A DNA stretch of 64,000 nucleotides from Serratia symbiotica (GCF_000821185.2 NZ_CP050855.1:2294001-2358000); one strand, 5' to 3'; positions 35,514-47,551 are shown, counted from the stretch's first letter. Notes: a model not told the origin generated them from the letters alone. Numbers and translations: made by a program.

Positions 35514-36362
35514 TTAAAACACTAACAGCATCATGCAGGCAAATACAGGCACTGCTGCGGTCAGGCTGTCGATACGATCCAGTATACCGCCATGGCCCGG
35601 TATCAGACGCCCACTGTCTTTAATACCTGCTTCACGTTTGAACATGCTTTCGACCAGATCACCTAGTACCGAAGCTAACGCGGCGATCACCGAACAAACC
35701 AACAGGGTGACCGGCACTATATTCAGTGGTGCATAGCGGCCAAACAGCCATGCGATCAACGCTGAAGTCATCAGCCCACCAATCAGCCCTTCCCAAGTCT
35801 TGCCCGGCGAAACCTTCGGTGCCAGTTTATGCTTGCCGAACAGTTTACCGAACATGTAAGCACCGGAATCCACGCCCCATACCAGCAGCATCACATACAA
35901 TAGCCACCAAGCACCGGTAAAATGGTTCTCTACATAGCCACACTGACGTAGCGCCAGCATACCCCAAAAGAAAGGTACGATGGTCAGCAGGCCGAAAAGC
36001 AGGCGCAGTGAACGCGAATGACGCCAGACTGCTGCCGACTGGGGATAAAACAGCACTAGCAGTAGTGCAGCCAGCCACCAGGCCAACGACAACCATAGCG
36101 AGCCGCCCATCAGCGGAAGGTCAACGGCACGGGAATATGTGGGAACGCTGAGCATCATCAGCGCCAACAGAAAGCCGCACATTATCGCCAACCAAATGCG
36201 TTGCGGGCGGGAAGTAAAACCGGCCAATTGACCCCATTCCCAAGCGGCTAACATGCACACCACCAGCGTTATCAAGGCAAAAATCAACGGCGGCAGCAAA
36301 AACAGAACTGCGATAACCAGCGGAATTAAAATCACAGCAGTTATGAGGCGATACTTCAGCAA
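35514..36362 (-). CDS. cdsA: Phosphatidate cytidylyltransferase (CDP-diglyceride synthase)
   Basis: 282 aa (E. coli 285). It makes CDP-diacylglycerol, the branch precursor of all phospholipids and the substrate of PssA (3981-5339). The protein is almost wholly hydrophobic, with about eight transmembrane helices. The C-terminal family signature near 215-245 reads [20 protein letters not shown]. Its start overlaps the end of uppS by 7 bases. Confidence 0.96.
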   Translation of the reverse strand: MLKYRLITAVILIPLVIAVLFLLPPLIFALITLVVCMLAAWEWGQLAGFTSRPQRIWLAIMCGFLLALMMLSVPTYSRAVDLPLMGGSLWLSLAWWLAALLLVLFYPQSAAVWRHSRSLRLLFGLLTIVPFFWGMLALRQCGYVENHFTGAWWLLYVMLLVWGVDSGAYMFGKLFGKHKLAPKVSPGKTWEGLIGGLMTSALIAWLFGRYAPLNIVPVTLLVCSVIAALASVLGDLVESMFKREAGIKDSGRLIPGHGGILDRIDSLTAAVPVFACMMLLVF

Positions 36363-37135
36363 ATGTTCCCCCCGAGAGGCATAGGTGCCGATACGATAGG
36401 TGTTGTTCCCCCGAAGCGACGCTCACGTTGTGCAAATGCATTCAGCGCATCTTCAAAGACATGTTCATCAAAATCAGGCCAAAGAACATCGGTAAAGTAA
36501 AGCTCGGCATAAGCGATTTGCCACAGCAGGAAGTTACTGATGCGATGTTCACCGCCGGTGCGAATAACTAAATCTACCGGTGCCAAATCGCTCATACAGA
36601 CACACTGGCTCAATAATTCTTCGCTGATCTGATCCGAGCGCAACATGCCGCCTTGTACCTGTTCAGCCAGTTTCTTTACTCCCTGAATGATATCCCAACG
36701 GCCGCCGTAATTGGCAGCAATGTTAAGCGTCAAGCCGTTGTTATTTTTCGTCAGTTGCTCAGAACGATGAATGCGCTCCTGCAGACGCTTGCTGAAACGG
36801 CTGATGTCACCGATCACTCGCAGCCTGACATTATGCTTATGCAGACTTATTAATTCACTATCCAAGGCATGAACAAACAGCTCCATCAACGCGGAAACTT
36901 CCTGTATCGAGCGGTTCCAGTTTTCGCTACTGAAAGCATAAAGCGTCAGCGCTTCTAAACGGTTGCTAGCGGCAAAACTCACTGCACGGCGTACCGATTT
37001 CACCCCTGCTTTATGACCGAAGACACGTAATTTGCCCTGACGTTTAGCCCAACGTCCGTTACCATCCATAATGATGGCAACGTGGCGTGCCCCTAAGTGG
37101 AACGGATTAGCCTCTTGTGGATTTGCGGACACCAT
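36356..37135 (-). CDS. uppS: Undecaprenyl diphosphate synthase
   Basis: 259 aa (E. coli IspU/UppS 253). It makes the C55 lipid carrier for peptidoglycan and O-antigen from farnesyl diphosphate and isopentenyl diphosphate. Motif HVAIIMDGNGRWAK at 18-31 has the catalytic Asp (24). RTGGEHRISNFLLWQIAYAE near 197 is the other cis-prenyltransferase signature. It lies between dxr and cdsA. Confidence 0.96.
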   Translation of the reverse strand: MVSANPQEANPFHLGARHVAIIMDGNGRWAKRQGKLRVFGHKAGVKSVRRAVSFAASNRLEALTLYAFSSENWNRSIQEVSALMELFVHALDSELISLHKHNVRLRVIGDISRFSKRLQERIHRSEQLTKNNNGLTLNIAANYGGRWDIIQGVKKLAEQVQGGMLRSDQISEELLSQCVCMSDLAPVDLVIRTGGEHRISNFLLWQIAYAELYFTDVLWPDFDEHVFEDALNAFAQRERRFGGTTPIVSAPMPLGGNIC

Positions 37136-37414
37136 AACTGGTACTTATTTCCTCAATAGAAATATATAGCTGCTTTTCTTTAAAATCATGTTTTTATTAT
37201 AAAAAAATCCATGTGCCCGATACAGTTCTGTAATATCTCCCTGCGATACCCGAAATTTCTGAACCGCTATCGGCATCGGCAAATGCCAATCAGGACATAT
37301 TCAATCGTATAACCGCTAACAACTGGTGCAAACTATAACAGCTCAGCAGGGTATGAACAAACAGACCCACTGCAGCATGTGCGAATCATCAATAAAATCG
37401 AGTAATACCTGTTA
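37136..37414. other. uppS-dxr intergenic gap
   Basis: 279 bp, AT-rich near uppS (an A7 run near 37202). There is no gene or recognised repeat. A promoter for uppS-cdsA is likely here but cannot be placed with confidence. Confidence 0.4.
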
Positions 37415-38611
37415 TCAAACTCGCATTGACTTGACCACTTCACTGGCAACCGCACGCGCCTGACAATCTATTTTTAAGACCGCATCAATGCAGGACGGCT
37501 CCTGCAACGACAGGCGTTCTAGCACTTTGCAGTTAACCTTGGCGATGTCGGTAAAGCGGATCTGTTCGTGCAAGAACGCCGCCACGGCGATCTCGTTGGC
37601 GGCATTCAGCACAGTGGTTGCCGCTTGCCCGGTATCGAAAGCTTCGATCGCCAGATACAGACAGGGATAACGCTCGCGCTCCGGTTCAGTAAAAGTTAAC
37701 GAACCAATACGGCAGAAATCCAGCGCTTCCACGCCGGAATTTACCCGCTGCGGATAAGCTATCGCATGGGCAATAGGGGTACGCATGTCTGGCGTACCCA
37801 ACTGAGCCAGCACGCTGCCATCGGCGTAGCGCACCATCGAATGGATCACCGACTGCGGATGCAATATCACTTCCATTTGTTTGGCAGAGGCGTTGAACAA
37901 CCAGCGTGCCTCAATATATTCCAGACCTTTATTCATCATGGTGGCGGAATCCACCGAGATTTTGCGCCCCATCGACCAGTTAGGGTGAGCGCAGGCTTGA
38001 TCCGGCGTTATTGTGGCGAACTGATCTAGCGGCATAGTGCGGAACGGGCCACCAGAACCGGTAAGCACGATGCGCGAGACACCATGCTCGTCCAGTGATG
38101 CGTATCCCAACTGGCGCTGAATGCTCTCAGGCAAACTCTGAAAAATTGCATTATGCTCGCTGTCCAGTGGCAGTAGCTGTGCCTGACTCTTTTGCACCGC
38201 CTCCATAAATAGGCGACCACAGGTCACCAACGACTCTTTGTTCGCCAGCAACACCTGTTTGCCAGCTCGGATCGCTGCCAATGTCGGCAGTAGCCCGGCA
38301 GCACCGACGATCGCCGCTGTCACTTGATCGACATCCCCTAACGCCGCCAATTCACAGGCAGCCTGTTCACCTGCCAGCACCTCGGTGGCTAGGCCATTTT
38401 CCGCCAGAATAACGCGTAGCTCGCGCGCAGCACTTTCATCCGCCATCGCCGCATAAGCTGGGCGGAACGCCATACACTGCTGCGCCATCACCGCCACATT
38501 ACGGCCAGCTACCAACGCTTTAATTGCAAAACGCTCAGGATTTTCCTTGACCACAGCCAGGGTGCTGATCCCTACCGATCCGGTCGAGCCAAGAATAGTC
38601 AGTTGCTTCAT
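37415..38611 (-). CDS. dxr: 1-deoxy-D-xylulose 5-phosphate reductoisomerase
   Basis: 398 aa, E. coli length. The committed step of the non-mevalonate isoprenoid pathway, feeding UppS next door. NADPH-binding [11 protein letters not shown] (8-18) is at the N-terminus. Metal/substrate-binding [14 protein letters not shown] is near 147-160, and [19 protein letters not shown] near 212-230. Confidence 0.97.
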   Translation of the reverse strand: MKQLTILGSTGSVGISTLAVVKENPERFAIKALVAGRNVAVMAQQCMAFRPAYAAMADESAARELRVILAENGLATEVLAGEQAACELAALGDVDQVTAAIVGAAGLLPTLAAIRAGKQVLLANKESLVTCGRLFMEAVQKSQAQLLPLDSEHNAIFQSLPESIQRQLGYASLDEHGVSRIVLTGSGGPFRTMPLDQFATITPDQACAHPNWSMGRKISVDSATMMNKGLEYIEARWLFNASAKQMEVILHPQSVIHSMVRYADGSVLAQLGTPDMRTPIAHAIAYPQRVNSGVEALDFCRIGSLTFTEPERERYPCLYLAIEAFDTGQAATTVLNAANEIAVAAFLHEQIRFTDIAKVNCKVLERLSLQEPSCIDAVLKIDCQARAVASEVVKSMRV

Positions 38612-38721
38612 GAATCCACTCTGAATAACTGTCTGTTGAGACCGAAGGTGTTTCAGTGTGTAACCTTAGCCACCACTTGTTAATGATCTTTCAGTACTAG
38701 GAAACGGGATCTACATGACAA

Positions 38722-38754
38722 AAAACAAAGCGCCGCCCAAGCGACGCTTTGTTT
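38722..38754 (-). terminator. Terminator after frr
   Basis: Minus strand, 15 bp after the frr stop: AAACAAAGCG and CGCTTTGTTT form a long stem, followed by further T bases. It ends the rpsB-tsf-pyrH-frr group before dxr. Confidence 0.75.
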
Positions 38755-38768
38755 CTACGCTATATTGA

Positions 38769-39326
38769 TTAGAAATCCAATAGCTCTTTTTCTTTGTCTG
38801 CCAACGCGGCATCAAGCAGCTTGATATAGGCATCGGTCATTTTCTGAATTTCATCCTGAGAACGGCGATCAGCATCTTCACTGATTTCTTTGTCTTTCAG
38901 CAAGGCTTTCACTTTGTCGTTAGCATCACGACGTACGTTACGTACCGCCACGCGCCCCTGCTCGGCTTCAGCGCGCACCACTTTGATCAGATCCCTACGG
39001 CGCTCTTCAGTCAAAGGAGGAAGCGGAACGCGAATCACGCTACCCGCTGAGTTTGGGTTCAGACCCAAGTCGGAAGACATGATAGCCTTTTCAACTGCCG
39101 AACCCAAAGAACGGTCAAACAGGTTGATCGCCAAGGTGCGAGAATCTTCAACGGTAACGCTGGCCAACTGACGCAGTGGGGTAGCTGCACCATAGTATTC
39201 CACCATGATGCCATCCAGGATGCTTGGAGAAGCACGGCCAGTACGAACTTTACTGATTTGGTTTTTGAATGCTTCTACGCTTTTTTCCATGCGTATATCT
39301 GCATCTTTTCTGATTTCATTAATCAC
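38769..39326 (-). CDS. frr: Ribosome recycling factor
   Basis: 185 aa from a GTG start at 39326, the E. coli length; the frame is open upstream but the family begins here (GTG then [12 protein letters not shown]). It splits post-termination ribosomes with EF-G. Conserved [14 protein letters not shown] near 25-38 and [15 protein letters not shown] near 110-124. R1 copy 3 occupies the gap between it and pyrH. Confidence 0.96.
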   Translation of the reverse strand: MINEIRKDADIRMEKSVEAFKNQISKVRTGRASPSILDGIMVEYYGAATPLRQLASVTVEDSRTLAINLFDRSLGSAVEKAIMSSDLGLNPNSAGSVIRVPLPPLTEERRRDLIKVVRAEAEQGRVAVRNVRRDANDKVKALLKDKEISEDADRRSQDEIQKMTDAYIKLLDAALADKEKELLDF

Positions 39327-39448
39327 GTTTCTAACCCTAGGAAGCTGGTTACTGGGCAGGCGATACATCAATATCGCCCGTGAATTCTACTCAAGCGACG
39401 CGGATAACAACTCGGCATTTATCTGCGCCCGCGAATGGGTAATAAGAG

Positions 39449-39586
39449 CCTATCCCATTAGGCTATATTTTTGCCCTTTTGGCCCTGGGCAGTGCTCACC
39501 CTCCTCACGTACGCCATGTACGCTGCGGTTGTGGCGCGCTGTCGGTGTCCAAACTGGCTACAACAATGTACGCCTACTAGGATAGG
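39449..39586 (+). repeat. Dispersed R1 element, copy 3
   Basis: 138 bp with inverted ends CCTATCCCATTAG (39449-39461) and CTACTAGGATAGG (39574-39586). Same orientation as copy 1 and of nearly equal length. It lies in the pyrH-frr gap, inside a transcription unit, and reads antisense to it. Confidence 0.8.
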
Positions 39587-39598
39587 CTTTTAGCCGAC

Positions 39599-40324
39599 TT
39601 ATTTGCAGATCAAGGTACCTTCATTTTCACCCATCACCACACGGCGCAGCGCACCGGGCTTGTTCATGTTAAATACGCGGATCGGCAGGCTGTGATCGCG
39701 CGCCAGCGTAAAGGCCGCCAAATCCATCACTTTCAGTTCGCGCTCCAGCACGTCCTGATAGGTTAATTGCTCATACAACGTCGCATCCGAGTTTTTAACC
39801 GGATCAGCGGAGTATACACCATCCACTTTGGTGGCTTTCAACACCACGTCTGCTTCGATCTCGATGCCACGTAGGCAAGCGGCGGAATCGGTGGTGAAAA
39901 ACGGGTTGCCCGTACCGGCAGAGAAGATCACCACGCGGTTATTGCGCAGCAGGCTGATCGCCTCCGCCCAACTGTAGTTGTCGCACACGCCGTTCAGCGG
40001 AATTGCCGACATCAGGCGGGCGTTCACATAAGCACGGTGTAGTGCATCACGCATAGCCAAACCGTTCATCACGGTAGCCAACATTCCCATGTGATCGCCC
40101 ACTACGCGGTTCATACCAGCCTGTGCCAAACCTGCGCCACGGAACAGGTTGCCACCGCCAATCACTACACCGACCTGAATTCCCAGTTCGACCAACTCTT
40201 TAACTTCCTGAGCCATGCGATCCAAAACGCTAGCGTCGATACCAAAACCTTCGGCACCTTGCAGGGCTTCACCACTCAGTTTGAGCAAGATACGTTGATA
40301 TACGGGTTTTGCATTGGTTGCCAT
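39599..40324 (-). CDS. pyrH: Uridylate kinase
   Basis: 241 aa from ATG 40324 ([20 protein letters not shown]), E. coli length; an upstream in-frame ATG (40345) adds seven residues foreign to the family. It phosphorylates UMP to UDP as a hexamer, regulated by GTP and UTP. The amino-acid kinase fold shows [10 protein letters not shown] near 15-24 and [14 protein letters not shown] near 52-65. R1 copy 3 begins 12 bp past its stop. Confidence 0.96.
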   Translation of the reverse strand: MATNAKPVYQRILLKLSGEALQGAEGFGIDASVLDRMAQEVKELVELGIQVGVVIGGGNLFRGAGLAQAGMNRVVGDHMGMLATVMNGLAMRDALHRAYVNARLMSAIPLNGVCDNYSWAEAISLLRNNRVVIFSAGTGNPFFTTDSAACLRGIEIEADVVLKATKVDGVYSADPVKNSDATLYEQLTYQDVLERELKVMDLAAFTLARDHSLPIRVFNMNKPGALRRVVMGENEGTLICK

Positions 40325-40424
40325 GGTGTTCTTCCTAAGAGGCAATAGGTAAGGCGATAAAACACGCCGGAGCTGAGTACTACGCTATCGGGCTTGTCAC
40401 CGGTGAATACTTGGCTAGATGATA

Positions 40425-40448
40425 GAGAACCGCCAGACGGCGGTTCCA
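40425..40448 (-). terminator. Hairpin after tsf
   Basis: Minus strand: GAACCGCC and GGCGGTTC form an 8-bp perfect stem just downstream of the tsf stop. The following T run is weak, so it may be an mRNA-stabilising hairpin or partial terminator before pyrH. Confidence 0.5.
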
Positions 40449-40458
40449 TTAACAAACA

Positions 40459-41310
40459 TTATGACTGTTTGCTCATTGCTGCCACTTCAGCAGCAAAGTC
40501 AGTTTCAGCTTTTTCGATACCTTCGCCCACTTCGAAACGGATGAAGTGAGTAACATCAGCATGATGCTCTTTCAGTACCTGGCCAACGGTCTTGCTCGGA
40601 TCGATAACGAAAGGCTGACCAGTCAGAGAAACTTCGCCAGTGAATTTCTTCATACGGCCTTCAACCATTTTCTCTGCAATTTCTTTCGGCTTGCCAGACT
40701 GCATGGCGATGTCCAACTGAACCTGATACTCTTTTTCTACCACGTCAGCAGAGACATCTTCAGGCTTGACGAACTCAGGTTTGCTTGCCGCAACATGCAT
40801 GGCAATTTGCTTAACCAGTTCTTCATCAGCGCCTTTAGCGGCGATCAGAACACCGATGCGCGCGCCGTGCAGATAACTCCCCAGCACGTCGCCTTCCAAG
40901 GAAGCAACGCGACGAATGTTGATGTTCTCACCGATTTTTGCCACCAGCGCAACGCGTTCTTCTTCGAACTGTGCTTTTAGCACGTCAACATCAGTGATTT
41001 TGCCTGCCATAGCAGCATCCAGCACTTTGTCAGCGAACGCTTGGAAACCAGCATCTTTAGCGACAAAGTCAGTCTGGCAGTTAACTTCCAGAATGATGCC
41101 ATAGTTGCCCTCGATCTTGGTTTTGATCACGCCGTCAGCAGCAACGTTACCTGCTTTTTTCGCCGCTTTGATCGCACCAGATTTACGCATATTTTCGATC
41201 GCCAGCTCGATGTCACCATTGGCTTCGACCAACGCTTTCTTACAATCCATCATGCCAGCGCTGGTACGCTCGCGTAGTTCTTTTACCAGAGCAGCGGTAA
41301 TATCAGCCAT
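40459..41310 (-). CDS. tsf: Translation elongation factor Ts
   Basis: 283 aa, E. coli length. The guanine nucleotide exchange factor for EF-Tu. An N-terminal UBA-like domain (about 1-55; [20 protein letters not shown]) precedes the core with TDFVAKD near 81-87, the region that contacts EF-Tu. It is co-transcribed with rpsB across a hairpin (41363-41386). Confidence 0.97.
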   Translation of the reverse strand: MADITAALVKELRERTSAGMMDCKKALVEANGDIELAIENMRKSGAIKAAKKAGNVAADGVIKTKIEGNYGIILEVNCQTDFVAKDAGFQAFADKVLDAAMAGKITDVDVLKAQFEEERVALVAKIGENINIRRVASLEGDVLGSYLHGARIGVLIAAKGADEELVKQIAMHVAASKPEFVKPEDVSADVVEKEYQVQLDIAMQSGKPKEIAEKMVEGRMKKFTGEVSLTGQPFVIDPSKTVGQVLKEHHADVTHFIRFEVGEGIEKAETDFAAEVAAMSKQS

Positions 41311-41362
41311 TTCTTTTTCCTCGGTTATCTCGCACAGAGACAGGTCTCATTCAGATAAGCAA

Positions 41363-41387
41363 AGGGGGGCCTCTAAAGGCCCCCCTA
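41363..41387 (-). terminator. rpsB-tsf intergenic hairpin
   Basis: Perfect 9-bp stem GGGGGGCCT/AGGCCCCCC with a 4-nt loop between rpsB and tsf. It lacks a T tract. Its position matches the known intercistronic hairpin of E. coli rpsB-tsf, which lets part of the transcripts through. Confidence 0.6.
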
Positions 41388-41443
41388 ACCAACATATGTC
41401 AATAACTGGTTAATAAGGGCTCAGTGGTGATGAGCTTGCCTTA

Positions 41444-42187
<744 letters not shown>

Positions 42188-42191
42188 TTAG

Positions 42192-42280
42192 TTGGGGTTA
42201 TGCCTCCACGTATCCCATAACGCCGACTTTGGGGTGACGGGTCACCGCAAAGCACCCCGGCGGATGTGCCGATACGTGTG
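42192..42280 (-). promoter_or_regulatory. rpsB mRNA leader (S2 autoregulation element)
   Basis: On the minus strand, CACGTATC (42278-42271) pairs perfectly with GATACGTG (42214-42207), enclosing a second G/C-rich hairpin (CCGGGGTG... CACCCC). The element ends in GGAGGCATAACCCCAAC before rpsB. From memory this matches the conserved gammaproteobacterial rpsB 5' leader through which S2 represses rpsB-tsf translation. The secondary structure was paired by eye. Confidence 0.75.
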
Positions 42281-42371
42281 TGTTATTTACACAATGAGAG
42301 TGCAGTTAAAGTATTTTCGGCCATTTTCGCCATCGTCACGAGGACACAGAACAGCGGATCTGCCGGCGCGC

Positions 42372-42401
42372 TTTATACCACAAACTCACTTTAGACACCA
42401 A
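42372..42401 (-). promoter_or_regulatory. Probable rpsB promoter
   Basis: Minus strand: TTGGTG (42401-42396), 18-bp spacer, TATAAA (42377-42372) preceded by TGG, an extended -10. It lies about 95 bp upstream of the S2 leader structure. Confidence 0.5.
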
Positions 42402-42521
42402 CTTTTGTTGCATTTGGCCGATAGCCGGGAAATGAAATTTGGCAGCCCCCAGCCGGGCTGATACCATAAGCCACAGCTTCTTATTTTTTGTCGACGACAA
42501 CGACACCTGCGGACGAATTTC

Positions 42522-43316
42522 ATGGCAATTTCAATCAAAACACCTGATGACATCCAAAAAATGCGCGTGGCCGGCCATCTGGCTGCCGAAGTGCTGGAGA
42601 TCATCGAGCCGCATGTCAAACCTGGCGTGACCACCGGCGAGCTGGATCGTATTTGTCACGCGCACATCACCCACGAGCAGCAAGCCATCTCCGCCTGCCT
42701 CGGCTACCACGGCTTCCCGAAATCCGTATGTATCTCGGTGAATGAAGTGGTGTGCCATGGCATTCCAAGCGATGACAAAATGCTGAAAGATGGCGATATC
42801 GTCAATATCGATGTGACGGTGATTAAAGACGGCTTCCACGGCGATACTTCAAAAATGTTCATCGTCGGCAAACCGACCATCCTGGGTGAGCGCCTGTGTC
42901 GTATCACTCAGGAAAGCCTGTATCTGGCGCTGAAAATGGTGAAGCCAGGCATCCGCCTACGCACCTTGGGCAAAGAGATCCAAAAATTTGTCGAAGCCGA
43001 AAAGTTCTCCGTAGTACGCGAATACTGCGGCCACGGCATCGGCGAGGGATTCCACGAAGAGCCGCAGGTGCTGCACTATGATGCCGACGACGCTGGCGTA
43101 GTACTGCAAGCAGGCATGGCATTCACCATTGAGCCAATGGTCAACGCTGGTGATTACCGCATCCGCATCATGAAAGACGGCTGGACGGTAAAGACCAAGG
43201 ATCGCAGCTTGTCGGCACAGTATGAGCATACTATTGTGGTCACGGATAACGGCTGTGAGATAATGACATGGCGCAAGGATGACACCATCCCCAAGATCAT
43301 TACGCACGAGGTGTAA
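42522..43316 (+). CDS. map: Methionine aminopeptidase type I
   Basis: 264 aa, E. coli length. It removes the initiator methionine from nascent proteins. Pita-bread fold with the metal ligands in [19 protein letters not shown] (near 94-112), [11 protein letters not shown] (near 171) and the Glu residues of FTIEPMV and QYEHTIVVT. Divergent from rpsB as in E. coli. A terminator separates it from glnD. Confidence 0.97.
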   Translation: MAISIKTPDDIQKMRVAGHLAAEVLEIIEPHVKPGVTTGELDRICHAHITHEQQAISACLGYHGFPKSVCISVNEVVCHGIPSDDKMLKDGDIVNIDVTVIKDGFHGDTSKMFIVGKPTILGERLCRITQESLYLALKMVKPGIRLRTLGKEIQKFVEAEKFSVVREYCGHGIGEGFHEEPQVLHYDADDAGVVLQAGMAFTIEPMVNAGDYRIRIMKDGWTVKTKDRSLSAQYEHTIVVTDNGCEIMTWRKDDTIPKIITHEV

Positions 43317-43350
43317 GCGTTGTAGCTCACCACCGCAATGCATATATCTT

Positions 43351-43375
43351 AGGCCGGCTTTCGTCGGCCTTTTAA
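43351..43375 (+). terminator. Terminator after map
   Basis: AGGCCG (43351-43356) and CGGCCT (43365-43370) form the stem, followed by TTT. It lies only 18 bp ahead of the glnD start codon. Confidence 0.8.
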
Positions 43376-43392
43376 TTGATGAGCAGCATATA

Positions 43393-46059
43393 ATGCTTGA
43401 AAATTTTCGTCAGCAGGATACCCCACTCATCGTGCTGGAGCAGCCTGAAGATCCCAACGCCTATAGCGATGAAGAACTTAATTGCCCCGCATTGAAGCAG
43501 CATCTGGAGCAGTTCCAGCAATGGTTGGCGGCGGCGTTCAACGCTGGCTCCAGTGTCGAGAGCCTGATAGCGGCGCGCAGCGACTTTATCGATCGACTGC
43601 TGTGCCGCCTGTGGACTTTCTACGGCTTTGAAGGGATACCAGAAAGCGCGCTGGTAGCAGTCGGTGGCTATGGCCGCAGCGAGCTGCACCCGCTATCAGA
43701 TATCGACGTGTTGGTGCTCAGCCAGCATAGGCTGAACCAACAGCAATCACAGCAGATTGGCGAATTCATCACCCTGCTATGGGATCTCAAGTTGGAGGTG
43801 GGTCACAGCGTGCGCACGCTGGAAGAGTGTTTGTTGGAAGGGCTGGCGGATCTGACCGTGGCCACCAACCTGATTGAATCGCGGATGATCTGCGGCGATG
43901 TCACGCTGTTCCTACAGATGCAAAAACACATCTTCAGCGACGGCTTCTGGCCCTCGCCCCAATTTTTCCACGCCAAGTTAAACGAGCAGCAGGAACGCCA
44001 TCAACGCTATCATGGCACCAGCTACAACCTGGAACCGGATATCAAGAGCAGCCCAGGTGGCCTACGCGATATCCACAGCCTACTGTGGGTAGCACGCCGC
44101 CACTTCGGCGCTACCTCGCTAGATGAAATGGTCAGCTTCGGCTTTCTCACTCAAGCGGAACGCGATGAGCTGAACGCGTGCCAAAGCTTCCTATGGCGCA
44201 TTCGGTTCACACTGCACCTGGTGCTGCCACGCTACGACAACCGGTTGCTGTTCGATCACCAACTTAACGTTGCGCGCTTGTTGCGTTACGAAGGCAAAGG
44301 CAACGAACCGGTCGAACGCATGATGAAAGATTTCTACCGCATCACCCGGTGCATCAGCGAGCTGAATCACATGCTGTTGCAACTGTTTGACGAAGCAATA
44401 CTGGCACTGGACACCACCGAGAGACCACGCCAACTGAATGACGATTTCCAACTGCGCGGCGATCTGATCGACCTGCGTGACGAAACGCTATTCATCCGCC
44501 AGCCAGAAGCCATCATACACATGTTCTACCTGATGGCATGCAACCGCGAAATCACAGGCATTTATTCCACCACCGTGCGCCAACTGCGCCATGCGCGTCG
44601 TCACCTGGAAAAGCCGCTGTGCACCATCCCGGCAGCACGCGATCTGTTTATGGCTATTCTGCGTCACCCTGGTGCAGTCGCGCGCGCGCTGGTGCCGATG
44701 CACCGCCACAGTGTGCTGTCAGCTTATATGCCACAATGGGGCAAAATCGTCGGCCAGATGCAGTTCGATCTATTCCATGCTTACACTGTCGACGAACACA
44801 GCATCCGCGTGCTGCAAAAGCTGGAGAGCTTTGCCGATCCGCAGACGCGCACGCACCACCCGTTGTGCGTAGCGCTGTATCCACGTCTGGCTAACCCGGA
44901 ACTGCTGCTATTAGCAGCGCTATTCCACGATATCGCCAAAGGCCGTAGCGGTGATCACTCGATCCTCGGCGCACAGGACGCGCTGGCGTTCTCCGAGCAG
45001 CACGGCCTCAATTCTCGCGAGGCGCAACTGGTGGCCTGGCTGGTGCGCTACCACCTGCTGATGTCGGTCACCGCCCAGCGCCGCGACATTCATGATCCAA
45101 CGGTGATCCAGCAGTTCAGCACCGAAGTGCGGAACGAAGCGCGTTTGCGCTATCTGGTGTGCCTGACAGTAGCGGACATCTGCGCCACCAACGAAACCCT
45201 ATGGAATAGCTGGAAGCAGAGCCTACTGCACGAGCTGTACTTCGCCACCGAAAAACAGCTACGCCATGGCATGCAGCATAGTCCGGATCTGCGCGAGCGT
45301 GTGCGCTACCACCGTTTGCAAGCGTTAGCGTTGTTGCGCAGGGATAATATCGACGAAGAGGCGCTGCACCGCATCTGGAACCGTTGCCGCGCCGATTATT
45401 TCCTGCGCCATTCACCGAGCCAGTTGGCTTGGCACGCTCGCCACCTGCTGTCACACAACTTACCCCATCCATTGGTGCTGGTCAGCAGCCAGACGACACG
45501 CGGCGGCACCGAGATATTTATCTGGTGCCCGGATCGCGCTTACCTGTTCGCCACAGTGGCCGATGAGATGGATCGGCGCAACCTGAGCGTGCACGATGCA
45601 CAGATCGTCACCAACCGTGATGGCATGGCGATGGATACCTTTATCGTGCTGGAGCCGGACGGCAGCCCGCTGGCGCAAGATCGCCACGCGGCGATCCGTC
45701 ACGCGCTATTGCAGGCCATCACCCAGCAGGAATACCAACCACCACAGGGGCGACAACCCTCACGTAAACTGCGCCATTTCAGCGTGCCGACCAAGGTCAG
45801 CTTCCTGTCGGCCCACACTGACCACCGCAGCTATCTGGAACTGAGCGCACTCGACCAGCCGGGCCTGCTAGCACAAGTGGGTGAAGTGTTCGCCGATCTC
45901 GGCCTATCGCTACACAGCGCACGTATTTCCACTATCGGCGAACGGGTCGAAGATTTATTTATTCTGGCTGACAGCGATCGACGCGCCCTCGATCAGGGAA
46001 CACGCAGAAAGTTGGAACAACGGTTGACAGCAGCCCTCAATCCAAACGATAAAATGTGA
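43393..46059 (+). CDS. glnD: Bifunctional uridylyltransferase / uridylyl-removing enzyme GlnD
   Basis: 888 aa from ATG 43393 (E. coli 890). It senses glutamine and uridylylates or deuridylylates PII proteins, controlling glutamine synthetase. The nucleotidyltransferase motif [15 protein letters not shown] lies near 90-105. The HD domain ([14 protein letters not shown], near 509) carries out deuridylylation. Two C-terminal ACT domains (about 690-770 and 800-888) bind glutamine. The open frame extends upstream into map, but that part has no family similarity and precedes the terminator. Confidence 0.95.
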   Translation: MLENFRQQDTPLIVLEQPEDPNAYSDEELNCPALKQHLEQFQQWLAAAFNAGSSVESLIAARSDFIDRLLCRLWTFYGFEGIPESALVAVGGYGRSELHPLSDIDVLVLSQHRLNQQQSQQIGEFITLLWDLKLEVGHSVRTLEECLLEGLADLTVATNLIESRMICGDVTLFLQMQKHIFSDGFWPSPQFFHAKLNEQQERHQRYHGTSYNLEPDIKSSPGGLRDIHSLLWVARRHFGATSLDEMVSFGFLTQAERDELNACQSFLWRIRFTLHLVLPRYDNRLLFDHQLNVARLLRYEGKGNEPVERMMKDFYRITRCISELNHMLLQLFDEAILALDTTERPRQLNDDFQLRGDLIDLRDETLFIRQPEAIIHMFYLMACNREITGIYSTTVRQLRHARRHLEKPLCTIPAARDLFMAILRHPGAVARALVPMHRHSVLSAYMPQWGKIVGQMQFDLFHAYTVDEHSIRVLQKLESFADPQTRTHHPLCVALYPRLANPELLLLAALFHDIAKGRSGDHSILGAQDALAFSEQHGLNSREAQLVAWLVRYHLLMSVTAQRRDIHDPTVIQQFSTEVRNEARLRYLVCLTVADICATNETLWNSWKQSLLHELYFATEKQLRHGMQHSPDLRERVRYHRLQALALLRRDNIDEEALHRIWNRCRADYFLRHSPSQLAWHARHLLSHNLPHPLVLVSSQTTRGGTEIFIWCPDRAYLFATVADEMDRRNLSVHDAQIVTNRDGMAMDTFIVLEPDGSPLAQDRHAAIRHALLQAITQQEYQPPQGRQPSRKLRHFSVPTKVSFLSAHTDHRSYLELSALDQPGLLAQVGEVFADLGLSLHSARISTIGERVEDLFILADSDRRALDQGTRRKLEQRLTAALNPNDKM

Positions 46060-46177
46060 TATATCCTAAATAATTGAAATTGTATCAAGGTAGCCAGGGC
46101 GTAAGTCCCCAAGAGTTGACTCAAGGTCAGTGACTGGGGAGAGCTAATACAGACACAGCTTCAAGTATGACCGGGCA
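46059..46177 (+). repeat. ERIC-like element upstream of dapD
   Basis: About 119 bp: ATATCCTAAATAATTGAAAT at 46060, then GTAAGTCCCC..., GTCAGTGACTGGGGAGAGC in the middle, and GCTTCAAGTATGAC at the end. This matches the ~127-bp ERIC consensus without the extra ~70 bp. It fills most of the glnD-dapD gap and probably lies in the dapD 5' region. Confidence 0.8.
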
Positions 46178-46216
46178 AGTGACTTTTTTACCGACAACAT
46201 CAGGACAGAGAACAGC

Positions 46217-47041
46217 ATGCAGCAATTACAAAACGTTATTGAAAGCGCCTTTGAACGCCGTGCAGAGATGACCCCAGCGAACGTAGATACCGTAACGCGC
46301 GAAGCGGTAAACCAGGTGATCGGCCTGTTGGACAACGGTACCCTGCGCGTTGCCGAGAAGAGAGACGGTCAGTGGGTTACACATCAATGGCTGAAAAAGG
46401 CTGTGCTACTCTCTTTCCGCATCAACGACAACAAGGTGATGGAGGGCGCAGAAACTCGCTATTACGACAAAGTGCCGATGAAGTTCGCTGGCTATGACGA
46501 AGCACGCTTCCAGAAAGAGGGGTTCCGCGTAGTGCCACCAGCCAGCGTGCGCCAAGGGGCATTTATTGCCCGTAACACCGTACTGATGCCATCTTACGTT
46601 AACATCGGTGCCTACGTTGACGAAGGTACCATGGTCGATACCTGGGCCACCGTCGGTTCATGTGCGCAGATCGGCAAGAACGTTCATCTGTCCGGCGGCG
46701 TCGGCATCGGTGGTGTACTGGAACCGCTACAGGCCAACCCAACCATCATTGAAGATAACTGCTTCATCGGTGCACGTTCCGAAGTGGTTGAAGGCATGGT
46801 GGTGGAAGAAGGCTCGGTGATTTCCATGGGCGTTTACCTCGGCCAAAGCACCCGCATCTATGACCGCGAAACCGGTAAAGTGCACTACGGCCGCGTACCG
46901 GCCGGTTCGGTAGTGGTGTCTGGTAACCTGCCGTCGAAAGATGGCTCTTACAGCCTATACTGTGCGGTGATCGTCAAGAAAGTTGACGCCAAGACACGCG
47001 GTAAAGTCGGCATTAACGAACTATTGCGCACCATCGACTAA
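46217..47041 (+). CDS. dapD: 2,3,4,5-tetrahydropyridine-2,6-dicarboxylate N-succinyltransferase
   Basis: 274 aa, E. coli length. It acts in the succinylase branch of diaminopimelate/lysine synthesis, needed for peptidoglycan. A hexapeptide left-handed beta-helix is at about 100-230 ([19 protein letters not shown]). Intact, with its own terminator. The ERIC-like repeat directly upstream may alter its mRNA leader. Confidence 0.97.
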   Translation: MQQLQNVIESAFERRAEMTPANVDTVTREAVNQVIGLLDNGTLRVAEKRDGQWVTHQWLKKAVLLSFRINDNKVMEGAETRYYDKVPMKFAGYDEARFQKEGFRVVPPASVRQGAFIARNTVLMPSYVNIGAYVDEGTMVDTWATVGSCAQIGKNVHLSGGVGIGGVLEPLQANPTIIEDNCFIGARSEVVEGMVVEEGSVISMGVYLGQSTRIYDRETGKVHYGRVPAGSVVVSGNLPSKDGSYSLYCAVIVKKVDAKTRGKVGINELLRTID

Positions 47042-47048
47042 AATCGAT

Positions 47049-47078
47049 AATAGTGGGTGATAAACCCACTATTTTTTT
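47049..47078 (+). terminator. Terminator after dapD
   Basis: AATAGTGGGT and ACCCACTATT form a 10-bp stem ending in a T7 run, 8 bp after the dapD stop. A textbook rho-independent terminator. Confidence 0.92.
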
Positions 47079-47161
47079 GTCTGCTTTTCGTTGGCAATCA
47101 CAGTCTCATGGCATGCTTTGCGCCACAATCGCAGTGGTGATCACCTAACAGAGGGCGCAAT

Positions 47162-47551
47162 ATGTACGATAACTTGAAAAGCTTGGGAATCAATCAACCG
47201 GAGGATATCGCACGCTATAGCCTGCGCCAGGAGGCCAATAACGACATTCTCAAGATTTATTTCCACAAAGATAAAGGCGAGTTCTTTGCCAAAAGCGTGA
47301 AGTTCAAATATCCGCGCCAGCGAAAAACTGTGGTGGCAGATAACGCCGGGCTAGGTTACAAGGAAATACACGAAATCAATCCAAACCTACGTTACGTGAT
47401 CGACGAACTGGATCAACTGTGCCAACGCGATCAAATAGAAATGGAACTGAAACGTAAAATCCTCGATGACCTGCATCATCTGAAAGGCGTGGTGTCACAC
47501 AAGATTGCCGAAATCGAATCTGATCTGGAAAAACTGACTCGTGGTAAATAA
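47162..47551 (+). CDS. yaeH: YaeH, UPF0325 family protein
   Basis: 129 aa (E. coli YaeH 128). It begins [20 protein letters not shown]. It is a soluble, mostly helical, strongly charged protein without membrane segments. Function unknown. It follows dapD in enterobacteria. Strong conservation and an intact frame here suggest a kept role. Confidence 0.9.
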   Translation: MYDNLKSLGINQPEDIARYSLRQEANNDILKIYFHKDKGEFFAKSVKFKYPRQRKTVVADNAGLGYKEIHEINPNLRYVIDELDQLCQRDQIEMELKRKILDDLHHLKGVVSHKIAEIESDLEKLTRGK

